Shown piece by piece: positions 42,208-50,567 of a stretch of 64,000 nt of DNA. The translations under genes were made by a program, and so were the position numbers. The stretch is taken from positions 1 to 64,000 of the forward strand of contig NZ_FNEE01000012.1 in assembly GCF_900099905.1 (NCBI RefSeq). Direction: 5' to 3'. Below the pieces are notes generated by a model that saw nothing but the letters and a program-made list of their open reading frames with translations, did not search any database and was not told the DNA's origin. Source of the stretch: Mesorhizobium muleiense (lineage in GTDB: Bacteria; Pseudomonadota; Alphaproteobacteria; Rhizobiales; Rhizobiaceae). Each line of letters starts with the position of its first letter. Position 1 is the stretch's first letter.

Positions 42208-42849
42208 TCAACCCCCGAGGCTTCGTTCGGTATGTGAAACTTTGTTGCTTGTGCCTTCGGCCGGCACTGACGACACGACCGGCTTCTTCTTCTCGTTCTT
42301 CTCGACCGGGAACATCGTGTAGGACAGGGTAATCGTCTTCAGGTCCTTCAATTCTGGCGCGTTGACGATGTCGGGATCTACATAGAACACGACCGGCATG
42401 TCCAGCGTCTCGCCAGGCTTCAGCGTCGTATCGGTAAAGCAGAAACACTCGACCTTGTTGAAGTAGGATCCCGCAAATTCCGGCTGCACATTAAAGGTCG
42501 CGCGGGCCGTGGTGGCGCGGACGAATTTGTTCGTGGCGCTATAATGCGCCTGCGCCGTCTCGCCTATCTTGATGGTGACGGAGCGGGCGACCGGCTCGAA
42601 CTGCCAGGGCACGCCGGCTGTGTTGGCGTCGAAACGGATGGTGATATCGCGGTCGAGCACCCGGTCGGCATATTGCTGCGTTGCGCGTTTCACAGTGCCG
42701 CCGTAACCGGTCGCCTGGCAGAACATCGCGTAGAGCGGCACCGCGGCATAGGCCATGCCGATCATGCCGCCGAAAAAGGCGATGCAGACGCCGGCGACGA
42801 CGCGGTTGGTGTTCTTCTTTTGAGGATTGGTCACTGTTTGGCGGTTCAT
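42208..42849 (-). CDS. ctaG: cytochrome c oxidase assembly protein CtaG/Cox11
   Basis: A 213-residue copper chaperone that delivers CuB to subunit I. A single N-terminal transmembrane helix (VVAGVCIAFFGGMIGMAYAA) is followed by YAMFCQATGYGGT and the copper site VECFCFTDTTLKPGE (CxC). The C-terminus is LSYTMFPVEKN. ATG 42849 has GAGG six bases upstream; the frame is open to a GTG at 42861. Confidence 0.96.
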   Translation of the reverse strand: MNRQTVTNPQKKNTNRVVAGVCIAFFGGMIGMAYAAVPLYAMFCQATGYGGTVKRATQQYADRVLDRDITIRFDANTAGVPWQFEPVARSVTIKIGETAQAHYSATNKFVRATTARATFNVQPEFAGSYFNKVECFCFTDTTLKPGETLDMPVVFYVDPDIVNAPELKDLKTITLSYTMFPVEKNEKKKPVVSSVPAEGTSNKVSHTERSLGG

Positions 42850-42857
42850 CTTGAGCC

Positions 42858-43025
42858 TCACATGGTTCCGGTGAGGTTGTTACCGAATTTCACGACGGTC
42901 GCGATGTAGAAGATGACGACAAGCACCGCCAGCGCCAGGCCGATGGCTACCGAGCGGTTGCGCCGGGCCTTCTGCTGGCGCTCCGTCAGCGTGACGAGTT
43001 CAAGCTTCTTGTCGGCCATGGTCAT
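42858..43025 (-). CDS. small single-helix protein in cta operon (CoxF-like)
   Basis: A 55-residue protein: a charged N-terminus (MADKKLELVTLTERQQKARR) followed by one hydrophobic helix (SVAIGLALAVLVVIFYIATV) and a short tail ending NNLTGTM. It overlaps the ctaB stop by four bases and precedes ctaG, the position of the small coxF-type gene in alphaproteobacterial oxidase operons. ATG at 43025 or 43019 are both possible. An assembly or stability role is inferred from position. Confidence 0.8.
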   Translation of the reverse strand: MTMADKKLELVTLTERQQKARRNRSVAIGLALAVLVVIFYIATVVKFGNNLTGTM

Positions 43026-43966
43026 GCTCCGCCCATGGTCAGCACGCGCCCGACAACGCAGTCGGCAAGGTAGACGGCGAAAATGGCAAAGAGGTAGAGC
43101 AGCGAATAGCCGAACAATGCCTTGGCCGGCTTCATCACATGGTCGTCGTCCGCCGTCCGCAGCACCTGCCACGCATACCAGACGAAGCCGGCACCAAGCA
43201 GCACCGCAAAGACGCCGTAGGCGGGCGTGGTGAAACCGAGCATCCATGGCAGCACGCCAACCGGGGCAAGGATCAGCGCGTAGGCAAAGATCTGGCGTCG
43301 GGTCGAAGCCTGGCCGGCGACATTCGGCATCATCGGGATGCCGGCCCTGGCATAGTCCTCGGACTTGAAGAGGGCGAGCGCCCAGAAATGCGGCGGCGTC
43401 CATAAAAAGATGATGAGGAACAGGACGACGCTTTCCAGGCTGACGGTTCCGGTCACCGCGGCCCAGCCGATCACCGGCGGAATGGCGCCGGCAGCACCGC
43501 CGATGACGATGTTCTGCGGCGTCCAGCGCTTCAGCCACATCGTGTAGACGACGGCATAGAAGAAGATGGTGAAGGCCAGGAGCGTCGCCGACAACCAATT
43601 GACCAGCACGCCGAGCGTCATCACCGACAGCACCGACAGCACCAGGCCGAAACTCAGCGCCTCGCCTGGCCGGATGCGGCCGGCCGGCACCGGACGGCCG
43701 GCGGTCCTGGTCATCACCGCATCGATATCGGCGTCATACCACATGTTGAGCGCGCCGGACGCGCCAGCCCCGATGGCAATGGCCAGGATCGCGATCACCG
43801 CCAGAAGCGGATTGATGGCCACAGGTGCCGCGACCAGGCCGACAAAGGCGGTGAACACCACCAGCGACATGACGCGCGGCTTCAACAGTGCGAAGAAATC
43901 GCCCGCCGTCGCTTCCGACATGCGAAAGCCCGGTTCGTCAGTCAAGGTGTCGTCGACAAGGGCCAT
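43022..43966 (-). CDS. ctaB: protohaem IX farnesyltransferase (haem O synthase)
   Basis: A 314-residue UbiA-family prenyltransferase with about nine membrane helices that adds the farnesyl tail to haem b. The first aspartate-rich motif is in GALNMWYDADIDAVMTRTAG RP and the second in WTPPHFWALALFKSEDYARA. The sequence starts MALVDDTLTDEPGFRMSEAT. It is located between ctaD and ctaG, the standard order, 77 bases after ctaD. Confidence 0.96.
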   Translation of the reverse strand: MALVDDTLTDEPGFRMSEATAGDFFALLKPRVMSLVVFTAFVGLVAAPVAINPLLAVIAILAIAIGAGASGALNMWYDADIDAVMTRTAGRPVPAGRIRPGEALSFGLVLSVLSVMTLGVLVNWLSATLLAFTIFFYAVVYTMWLKRWTPQNIVIGGAAGAIPPVIGWAAVTGTVSLESVVLFLIIFLWTPPHFWALALFKSEDYARAGIPMMPNVAGQASTRRQIFAYALILAPVGVLPWMLGFTTPAYGVFAVLLGAGFVWYAWQVLRTADDDHVMKPAKALFGYSLLYLFAIFAVYLADCVVGRVLTMGGA

Positions 43967-44043
43967 GCGTACTTAAAGTCCATCATTCCGTTGGCCAAAA
44001 CCGCCGGGCGAACCGGCGATTCAGTATTCGCCCAGGCAGAAGC

Positions 44044-45693
44044 CTATTTGATCTTCGGCAGCTGTTCCCACTGGTGGAAGGGCGGCGGCGAAGGCAGCTG
44101 CCATTCAAGCGTCGTCGCACCCTCGCCCCATGGATTGGCGCCGGCCACCCGCTTCTTCTGGAAGGCCTCGAACACGCCATAGAGGAAGATGACCACGCCG
44201 ACGCCCGAAATATACGAGCCGTAGGACGACACCATGTTCCAGCCGGCAAACGCATCCGGATAGTCGATGTAGCGGCGCGGCATGCCTGAAAGTCCGAGGA
44301 AATGCTGCGGGAAGAAGACGAGGTTGACGCCGACGAAGGTAACCCAGAAGTGGGTATTGGCGATGACAGGCGAATACATGTAGCCGGTCATCTTCGGGAA
44401 CCAGTAGTACCAGCCGGCGAAGATGGCAAAGACCGCGCCCAGCGACAGCACATAATGGAAATGCGCGACCACGTAATAGGTGTCGTGCAGCGGGCGGTCG
44501 AGACCGGCATTGGCAAGCTGGACGCCGGTAACGCCGCCGACGGTGAACAGGAAGATGAAGCCAATCGCCCACAGCATCGGGGTCTTGAGCGAAATCGACC
44601 CGCCCCACATGGTGGCGATCCACGAGAATATCTTCACGCCCGTCGGCACCGCGATAACCATCGTGGCGAAGACGAAATAGCGCTGCGTGTCGAGCGACAG
44701 GCCGGTCGTGTACATGTGGTGCGCCCAGACGATGAAGCCGACCGCCCCGATCGCCACCATGGCATAGGCCATGCCGAGATAGCCGAAGATAGGCTTCCTG
44801 GAGAAGGTCGAGACGATGTGGCTGACGATGCCGAAGCCCGGCAGGATCAGGATGTAGACTTCCGGGTGCCCGAAAAACCAGAACAGGTGCTGGAACAGGA
44901 TCGGGTCGCCGCCGCCGTCGGGCGCGAAGAAGGTGGTGCCAAAATTGCGATCGGTCAAAAGCATGGTGATGCCGCCGGCCAGAACCGGAAGCGACAGCAG
45001 CAGCAGGAAAGCGGTGATCAGCACCGACCAGGCGAACAGCGGCATCTTGTGCAGCGTCATGCCAGGCGCGCGCATGTTGAAGATGGTGGTGATGAAATTG
45101 ATGGCGCCGAGGATCGATGAGGCGCCGGCGATGTGCAGCGACAGGATCGCAAGATCCATCGCCGGTCCGGGCTGGCCCGAGGTCGATAGCGGCGGATAGA
45201 TCGTCCAGCCGCCGCCGACGCCGTAGGCGCCAGGCGCGCTCGGCACGAAGGCCGAGATGATCAGAAGGATGAAAGCCGGTGGCAGCAACCAGAACGAGAC
45301 GTTATTCATGCGCGGGAATGCCATGTCCGGCGCGCCGATCATGATCGGCACCATCCAGTTGGCGAAGCCGCCGATCAACGCCGGCATGACCATGAAGAAG
45401 ATCATGATCAGCGCATGGGCGGTGGTGAAGGCATTGTACATGTTCTTGCCGCCGTCGAGCGCAGCGTCGGCGTTCAAGCCGTAGACCATCTGCGCCAGGC
45501 CGGTGAAAATCTGGATCCCAGGCTCCTGCAGTTCCATACGCATGACGACCGAAAGGGCAGCGCCGACGCAGCCCGCCATGATCGCGAAGATCAGGTAGAG
45601 TGTGCCGATATCCTTGTGGTTGGTCGAATACACCCACCGCACCCAGCCATGATACGGCTTGTGGTCGTGGTCGTGAGCTGCAGCGTCTGCCAT
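44044..45693 (-). CDS. ctaD: cytochrome c oxidase subunit I
   Basis: A 549-residue, twelve-helix catalytic subunit of the aa3 oxidase. Haem a ligand region HALIMIFFMVMPALIGGFAN, the CuB/cross-linked site FWFFGHPEVYILILPGFGIV (H-E-V-Y, with the D/K-channel glutamate variant GHPEVY), the histidine pair in WAHHMYTTGLSLDTQ, and the late ligands in YYVVAHFHYVLSLGAVFAIF are all present. All expected ligands are intact, so the enzyme should pump protons at the end of aerobic respiration. Confidence 0.98.
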   Translation of the reverse strand: MADAAAHDHDHKPYHGWVRWVYSTNHKDIGTLYLIFAIMAGCVGAALSVVMRMELQEPGIQIFTGLAQMVYGLNADAALDGGKNMYNAFTTAHALIMIFFMVMPALIGGFANWMVPIMIGAPDMAFPRMNNVSFWLLPPAFILLIISAFVPSAPGAYGVGGGWTIYPPLSTSGQPGPAMDLAILSLHIAGASSILGAINFITTIFNMRAPGMTLHKMPLFAWSVLITAFLLLLSLPVLAGGITMLLTDRNFGTTFFAPDGGGDPILFQHLFWFFGHPEVYILILPGFGIVSHIVSTFSRKPIFGYLGMAYAMVAIGAVGFIVWAHHMYTTGLSLDTQRYFVFATMVIAVPTGVKIFSWIATMWGGSISLKTPMLWAIGFIFLFTVGGVTGVQLANAGLDRPLHDTYYVVAHFHYVLSLGAVFAIFAGWYYWFPKMTGYMYSPVIANTHFWVTFVGVNLVFFPQHFLGLSGMPRRYIDYPDAFAGWNMVSSYGSYISGVGVVIFLYGVFEAFQKKRVAGANPWGEGATTLEWQLPSPPPFHQWEQLPKIK

Positions 45694-45730
45694 GTTCGGC
45701 TCCGTTCCCTGATCTTTTCTGGTCGCGGCA

Positions 45731-46618
45731 TCAGTTGCCGGCGGCCGCTACCTTGTCTTTGCCGTCGACCTCGGCCATCAGCGCCTTGTTGGCGCCGGGA
45801 AGGTCGGTGCCGGCTGCTGCCAGCCAGGTCTTGTACTGGGCGTCGGAGACGACGCGGATCGCGATCGGCATGAAGGCGTGGTCCTTGCCGCAGAGCTCCG
45901 AGCACTGGCCGTAATAGAGGCCTTCCTTTTCCGCCTTGAACCAGACCTCGTTGATGCGACCCGGAACCGCGTCGGTCTTGATGCCGAAGGACGGCATGGC
46001 AAAGGCGTGGATCACGTCTGCCGCCGTCACCAGTACCCGGGTCATGGTGTTGACCGGCACCACCATCTCGTTGTCGACGGCGAGCAGGCGCGGATAAGCG
46101 CCGCGGTCCTCCTTGCCGGCCGCGGCGCGGTCAGAATCCGCCAGGATCGCCGAGTTGAAGGAAAGCGTGTTTTCGGTCTGGTATTCGTAATCCCAGTTCC
46201 ACTGGTTTCCCGTCGCCTTGACGGTCAGCTTGGCTTCCTCCGGCGGTGTGTATTGCGCGGTCAGGAGCTGGAACGAAGGGATGGCGAGCAGGAGCAGGAC
46301 GACGACCGGCCCAACCGTCCAGATCACCTCGATCAGCGTGTTGTGGCTGGTGCGCGACGGGGTCGGGTTGACGCTCGCGCGAAACTTCAGGATGCAATAG
46401 GCGATGAGAAAGAGCACGAAGAGGGTGATCGGCACGATGAACCACAGCGTATAGCCCTCGAACCAGGCGATCTGCCGCATCATGTCGGTGGCGGCGGGCT
46501 GGAAGCTCATCTCCCACGGCGCAGGCTGGGCCGCATGGGCGGACGCGCCGGTGAACAGTGTGGCGGCAGCGCTTGCCAGGAGTTTGGCGCCTGCTAGGAA
46601 TTTTCTCATTGCCGTCAT
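45731..46618 (-). CDS. ctaC: cytochrome c oxidase subunit II
   Basis: A 295-residue CuA subunit. It has a signal peptide (residues 1-30 ending SAHAA), two membrane helices (YTLWFIVPITLFVLFLIAYC and VIWTVGPVVVLLLLAIPSFQ), and a cupredoxin domain with CuA ligands in VIHAFAMPSFG (His) and YGQCSELCGKDHAFMPI (Cys-Cys-His-Met). It is the first gene of the operon. ATG at 46618 or 46609 are alternatives; a GGGAG site lies very close to the first. Confidence 0.97.
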   Translation of the reverse strand: MTAMRKFLAGAKLLASAAATLFTGASAHAAQPAPWEMSFQPAATDMMRQIAWFEGYTLWFIVPITLFVLFLIAYCILKFRASVNPTPSRTSHNTLIEVIWTVGPVVVLLLLAIPSFQLLTAQYTPPEEAKLTVKATGNQWNWDYEYQTENTLSFNSAILADSDRAAAGKEDRGAYPRLLAVDNEMVVPVNTMTRVLVTAADVIHAFAMPSFGIKTDAVPGRINEVWFKAEKEGLYYGQCSELCGKDHAFMPIAIRVVSDAQYKTWLAAAGTDLPGANKALMAEVDGKDKVAAAGN

Positions 46619-46984
46619 TATCTCCCAGTTCCTCGCGATCGGACCGCAAGAATATCGAACAACGCCGGGACGGGAATCCCGGATAGTCCCGAGGCTGGTT
46701 CAAACCATACTCTATTTGCCTCTGCAAGAAAGGAGCGGGGGAAACCGTGCGGCATTTTTGCGCGCAAGCGCGGCTGCGCCTTGTGGCGGCGGCCGCGGCG
46801 GTGTCGGACCCGCGAATGCCCGAGCGGCGGAGTGTCCCGGCAAAATGCGCCGGGCCGTCGCAATTCGGGCGAATTTGGCACGGAAAAGCGCACAATTGCC
46901 TTGGTCGAGGCAGGCCGGCAGTGGTCTCATCCTTTACTTGCCCTTGGCGCGGCTTAAAGTGCCGTGATTCGCAATGGAGCCGTC
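46619..46984. other. divergent promoter region of cta operon and ialB-like gene
   Basis: 366 bases separate ctaC (minus) from the IalB-like gene (plus). No convincing gene is found in it. It is very GC-rich in the middle (about 46735-46870). It must contain both promoters, but no clear -35/-10 pair or palindrome stands out. Confidence 0.5.
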
Positions 46985-47575
46985 ATGAACTCTTGGCTTT
47001 GGGGACTTGGGCTTTCTAGAAGCTTGGCAAAGGCCATCCTTCTCGCTGCCGTGTGTAGCGTTGGCCTATCTGGCGTTGGTCTGTCCGGGATCGGCCTGTC
47101 CTATGTTGGCTCGTTTGGCGTCAGCCAGGCCAATGCCGCGCAGCCAAGCGGCAAGGTGCGGACGACGCATGGCGCATGGTCGATCATCTGCGACACGCCG
47201 GCTGGCGCCACCTCGGAACAATGCGTGATGATGCAGAACGTCGTCGCCGAAGACCGTCCCGAGATGGGGCTTTCCGTCGTCGTGCTGCGCACCGCCGACA
47301 ACAAGGCCGAAATCCTGCGCGTGCTGGCGCCGCTCGGCGTGCTGCTGCCCAACGGGCTCGGCCTCAATGTCGACGGCAAGGACATCGGCCGGGCCTATTT
47401 CGTGCGCTGCTTCCAGGACGGCTGCTATGCCGAGGTCATTCTCGAAAAGCCGCTGCTCGACACGCTGAAAACCGGAACGTCGGCCACCTTCATCGTCTTC
47501 CAGACGCCGGAGGAAGGCATCGGCATTCCGGTCGAGCTCAAGGGTTTCGCCGACGGTTTCGCCGCGCTGCCTTGA
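46985..47575 (+). CDS. invasion-associated locus B (IalB) family exported protein
   Basis: A 196-residue periplasmic protein. A long signal peptide carries a repeated Gly-Leu-Ser pattern (VGLSGVGLSGIGLS) before SQANAAQP. The mature domain follows the IalB family: GAWSIICDTPAGATSEQCVM (about 61-80), LPNGLGLNVDGKDIGRAYFV, CFQDGCYAEVILEKPLLDTL and FIVFQTPEEGIGIPVELKGF. The four cysteines likely form disulfides. In Bartonella IalB affects erythrocyte invasion; in free-living relatives the role is unknown. GGAG lies six bases before ATG 46985. Confidence 0.9.
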   Translation: MNSWLWGLGLSRSLAKAILLAAVCSVGLSGVGLSGIGLSYVGSFGVSQANAAQPSGKVRTTHGAWSIICDTPAGATSEQCVMMQNVVAEDRPEMGLSVVVLRTADNKAEILRVLAPLGVLLPNGLGLNVDGKDIGRAYFVRCFQDGCYAEVILEKPLLDTLKTGTSATFIVFQTPEEGIGIPVELKGFADGFAALP

Positions 47576-47630
47576 GGCGGGGCGTGAGGCCCAAACCCTG
47601 CTGACGAAAATGAGATTGTGACCGCCTTTG

Positions 47631-47723
47631 GCTACAGCGCCGCGCATTCAAGGGCGCGCAAAGGACGCTGTAGCGCTTCGATTTTGCGCATGATCCTTTC
47701 CGAAAATCGATTCCGATTTTCGG
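47631..47723. repeat. class-A RIME-like palindromic element
   Basis: First stem GCTACAGCG (47631-47639) with CGCTGTAGC (47666-47674), and inner GCGC arms. Second stem CCGAAAATCG (47700-47709) with CGATTTTCGG (47714-47723). The form TACAGCG...GCGCAAAGGACGCTGTAG is widespread in rhizobial intergenic regions, from memory. It lies between the IalB-like gene and tldD. Confidence 0.8.
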
Positions 47724-47816
47724 GGTCATGTACAGACAATGGTCATTGCCGATTGTCTGGGCGCACCTTCGCGCCTACATCGTGAGGACAATCTCTTTCC
47801 ACGGACGGACCGCGCC

Positions 47817-49229
47817 ATGAACAGCCTGATCGGCCAATTCGACATTTCCGACGATCGCATCAAGCAGATCGTCGCCGAGACCATCAACGGCGCCGACGAC
47901 GGCGAGTTGTTCCTCGAATACAGCGAGAGCGAAGCGCTGATGTTCGACAATGGCCGGCTGAAGACCGCCAATTTCAACACAGACCAAGGCTTTGGCCTGC
48001 GCGCGGTCGCCGGCGAAGCGAGCGGCTACGCGCATTCCAGCGATCTTTCGGAAGCGTCGCTGCTACGCGCGGCCGACGCCGTGTCAACCGTCAAGAGCGG
48101 CTACTCCGGCACGCTTGCTGCGGCTCCGGCCCGCACCAACCGCCATCTCTATGGCGACGACAACCCGATCCCCTCGCCCTCCTTCGAGGCCAAGGCCAAG
48201 CTCCTTCAGGAAATCGATGCGTGGCTGCGAGCCGAGGATCCGCGCGTGCGACAGGTGACGGCGTCGCTCGCCGCCTCCTGGCAGCATGTCGAGATCGTGC
48301 GTGCCGACGGCCAGATGGTGCGCGACGTCCGCCCGCTGGTCAGGATCAATGTGTCGGTGGTGGTCGGCGACGGCGACCGCCAGGAGAGCGGCTCCTACGG
48401 CATGGGTGGACGCAAAGGCTTTGGCGAATTCCTGGTCGAGGACAGCTGGAAGCACGCCGCCAAGGAAGCGCTGCGGCAAGCGCTGGTCAACCTCGAGGCC
48501 ATCCCGGCGCCGGCCGGCACCTTTGACATCGTGCTGTCCAGCGGTTGGCCGGGCGTGATGCTGCACGAGGCCGTCGGCCACGGGCTGGAAGGCGACTTCA
48601 ACCGCAAGAGGACATCGGCCTTCGCCGGGCTGATGGGCCAGCAGGTGGCAGCAAAAGGTGTCACCGTCGTCGACGACGGCACCATGGCCGAGCGGCGCGG
48701 CTCGCTGACCGTCGACGATGAAGGCACGCCGTCGGCCCGCAATGTGCTGATCGACGACGGCAAGCTTGTCGGCTATATGCAGGATCGCCAGAACGCCCGG
48801 CTGATGGGCATGAACGCCACCGGCAACGGACGGCGCGAAGGCTACGCGCACCAGCCGATGCCGCGCATGACCAACACCTATATGACTTCAGGAGACATGG
48901 AGCCGGACGAAATCATCGCCTCGGTCAAGAACGGCATCTATGCCGTCTCCTTCGGCGGCGGCCAAGTCGACATCACCTCGGGAAAATTCGTGTTCGGCTG
49001 CACCGAGGCCTACATGATCGAGGACGGCAAGGTGACGCAGCCGATCAAGGGCGCCATGCTGATCGGCAATGGGCCGGATGCCATGCATCGGGTTGCGATG
49101 ATCGGCAACGACATGAAGCTCGACACCGGCATCGGCATGTGCGGCAAGGCCGGCCAGGGCGTGCCGGTCGGCGTCGGCCAGCCGCACCTCAGGATGAACC
49201 AGATGACGGTTGGCGGAACGCGGGTTTGA
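47817..49229 (+). CDS. tldD: metalloprotease TldD
   Basis: A 470-residue TldD, which with TldE (PmbA) forms a zinc protease that trims modified peptides and CcdA. The zinc motif HEAVGHGLEGDF (HExxxH, about 253-264) and the third-ligand region SGKFVFGCTEAYMIEDGK are intact. The N-terminal NSLIGQFDISDDRIKQI and VDDEGTPSARNVLIDDGKLV fit the family. ATG 47817 is chosen; the frame is open to 47739 but runs into the repeat leader. No tldE gene is in the window. Confidence 0.96.
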   Translation: MNSLIGQFDISDDRIKQIVAETINGADDGELFLEYSESEALMFDNGRLKTANFNTDQGFGLRAVAGEASGYAHSSDLSEASLLRAADAVSTVKSGYSGTLAAAPARTNRHLYGDDNPIPSPSFEAKAKLLQEIDAWLRAEDPRVRQVTASLAASWQHVEIVRADGQMVRDVRPLVRINVSVVVGDGDRQESGSYGMGGRKGFGEFLVEDSWKHAAKEALRQALVNLEAIPAPAGTFDIVLSSGWPGVMLHEAVGHGLEGDFNRKRTSAFAGLMGQQVAAKGVTVVDDGTMAERRGSLTVDDEGTPSARNVLIDDGKLVGYMQDRQNARLMGMNATGNGRREGYAHQPMPRMTNTYMTSGDMEPDEIIASVKNGIYAVSFGGGQVDITSGKFVFGCTEAYMIEDGKVTQPIKGAMLIGNGPDAMHRVAMIGNDMKLDTGIGMCGKAGQGVPVGVGQPHLRMNQMTVGGTRV

Positions 49230-49272
49230 CGGAAGCTGCGGTTTTTGTCTTACATGCAGAGGATGCGCCGCG

Positions 49273-49554
49273 ATGGCCAACCCGGAAAGACTCGTAACCA
49301 CCGTCTCGACCAAGGGGCAGGTCACCCTGCCCAGCGCGATCCGCAAGCGGAGGGAATGGGACGCCGGCACACGTCTTCTGGTCGAAGATACTCGGGAGGG
49401 CGTGCTACTGAAGCCTGCACCAGTCTTCGCCGAGACACGGCCAGAAGACGTGTTTGGATCCCTGCCCCATAGAGACAGGCCGAAGACGTTGGAAGAAATG
49501 GACGCGGGTGTGTTGGCCGAAGCGCGGCGGCGCGGCCGGTTAGAACTGCCCTAA
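49273..49554 (+). CDS. SpoVT/AbrB-domain antitoxin, no adjacent toxin
   Basis: A 93-residue protein with an N-terminal swapped-hairpin DNA-binding domain (VTTVSTKGQVTLPSAIRKRR, then GTRLLVEDTREGVLLKPAPV) and an acidic/arginine tail (KTLEEMDAGVLAEARRR) of the kind that neutralises a PIN or MazF toxin. Its own toxin gene would be expected immediately downstream, but a palindromic repeat begins inside its last codons (stop TAA at 49552-49554) and the next gene is on the other strand. It is therefore an orphan antitoxin or solitary regulator. Confidence 0.85.
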   Translation: MANPERLVTTVSTKGQVTLPSAIRKRREWDAGTRLLVEDTREGVLLKPAPVFAETRPEDVFGSLPHRDRPKTLEEMDAGVLAEARRRGRLELP

Positions 49555-49680
49555 AGCGCGTCGCGTTTGACCGGCCTCATGCGACGCGCTTTAGGGTGTT
49601 GTTTTATGCATGTCGTTATCGCAAAACCGCTTCACACCCTCGGGTCCAGGCCCAAGGGCATGCTTTTGCGCGACATGCAT
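49549..49680. repeat. RIME-like palindromic intergenic element, copy 2
   Basis: First stem CCCTAAAGCGCGTCGC (49549-49564) with GCGACGCGCTTTAGGG (49581-49596), 16 perfect pairs. Second stem starts ATGCATGTCG at 49606 and ends CGACATGCAT at 49680. It is nearly the same as copy 1 at 34532-34660. It contains the stop of the AbrB gene at one end and supplies the first base of the RES gene's stop at the other, so it sits exactly between two convergent genes. Confidence 0.85.
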
Positions 49681-50186
49681 TAAAGCCATGAAGCCGCCGT
49701 TTTCGGCAAGCGATGGTCGGGATCGATGACCTTCAGACGGGGTGTGTTGCTCTCGTTCCATCGCCACAGCGCCACGCATGTGCCGCCGGGCGACATGAAG
49801 GACGGGTAGATCACGCCATGCTGCCCATCGGCAATCAGGCGATCTCTCAGCGTATGCGTCTCAGGCACAAGGCCCTGATCCATGATGTCGCGCCATTCAC
49901 ATCGGTGAATGTCCGCCGTCACGCCGAGCCTGGTCAGCACATCAGCGTCCGTAAGGTCGGCCAGGCGCGCGCCTGAAAGTGCGAGTTGCGCAATCAGCGC
50001 CGGATGCTGAACAAAGCCCTGATTGTACTCCGCCCAGGCCGTAGACAATTCGCCCGCGGCATAGATCGTCGGGGCGCCGACTGGATTCCAGCGACCGCCA
50101 AAGCGGGCTGCTCCTTCGCCGGAAAGCGGCAGATGCGCCCAACGCGGCACGAAGGCGCGCCACAGGCTCAGTCTGTTTTCAGGCAT
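49680..50186 (-). CDS. RES-domain toxin (NAD+-degrading family)
   Basis: A 168-residue RES protein. The three hallmark residues are in LSLWRAFVPRWAHLPLSGEG (Arg), YAAGELSTAWAEYN (Glu) and VIYPSFMSPGG (Ser). RES toxins of RES-Xre modules break down NAD+ and stop growth. ATG 50186 overlaps the antitoxin stop by eight bases, so antitoxin is translated first. The stop codon TAA is partly provided by the palindromic repeat. The usual length of 150-170 residues suggests an intact toxin. Confidence 0.92.
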   Translation of the reverse strand: MPENRLSLWRAFVPRWAHLPLSGEGAARFGGRWNPVGAPTIYAAGELSTAWAEYNQGFVQHPALIAQLALSGARLADLTDADVLTRLGVTADIHRCEWRDIMDQGLVPETHTLRDRLIADGQHGVIYPSFMSPGGTCVALWRWNESNTPRLKVIDPDHRLPKTAASWL

Positions 50187-50550
50187 AGATGCCGGAGCGG
50201 ACTGCCTCCAGATAGGCAAGCACCTTGTCCGTCTTGCCCTCTCGAACGAGATCGTAGGCGGTCTTTCCCGCCCAGCCGGGGATCGGCTGATGCTTGAACC
50301 AGATCGCCGCACGCTGTTCATCGCCGGCCATCTCGCCTGCCATCGCAAGGATACGGACAATCGGACTCAATGCGGCGTCGACCTTGCGCGCGCCGGTCTT
50401 GGCGGCAAGCGTGTTGCGCGCGACGCCGATCAGGCCCGCCAGTTCGGTCAGATTGACGCCCAGCAGTTCAGCCACCCGTCTTGCCGAAAGAAATGGCGTC
50501 CGCTCATCGCCAAAGCGCGATGCTCTGATATCGAGAGCTGCGGTATTCAT
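50179..50550 (-). CDS. Xre/MbcA/ParS-type antitoxin
   Basis: A 123-residue antitoxin of the RES-Xre system. The middle has an Xre-like helix-turn-helix (LSARRVAELLGVNLTELAGL, then VARNTLAAKTGARKVDAALS), and the C-terminal domain is the MbcA/ParS/DUF2384 form, IWFKHQPIPGWAGKTAYDLV with REGKTDKVLAYLEAVRSGIY at the end, which plugs the toxin active site. It precedes and overlaps the toxin gene. A palindrome upstream (50568-50588) is a likely autoregulatory operator. Confidence 0.93.
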   Translation of the reverse strand: MNTAALDIRASRFGDERTPFLSARRVAELLGVNLTELAGLIGVARNTLAAKTGARKVDAALSPIVRILAMAGEMAGDEQRAAIWFKHQPIPGWAGKTAYDLVREGKTDKVLAYLEAVRSGIYA

Positions 50551-50567
50551 AACAGTTTCCTAGCACA

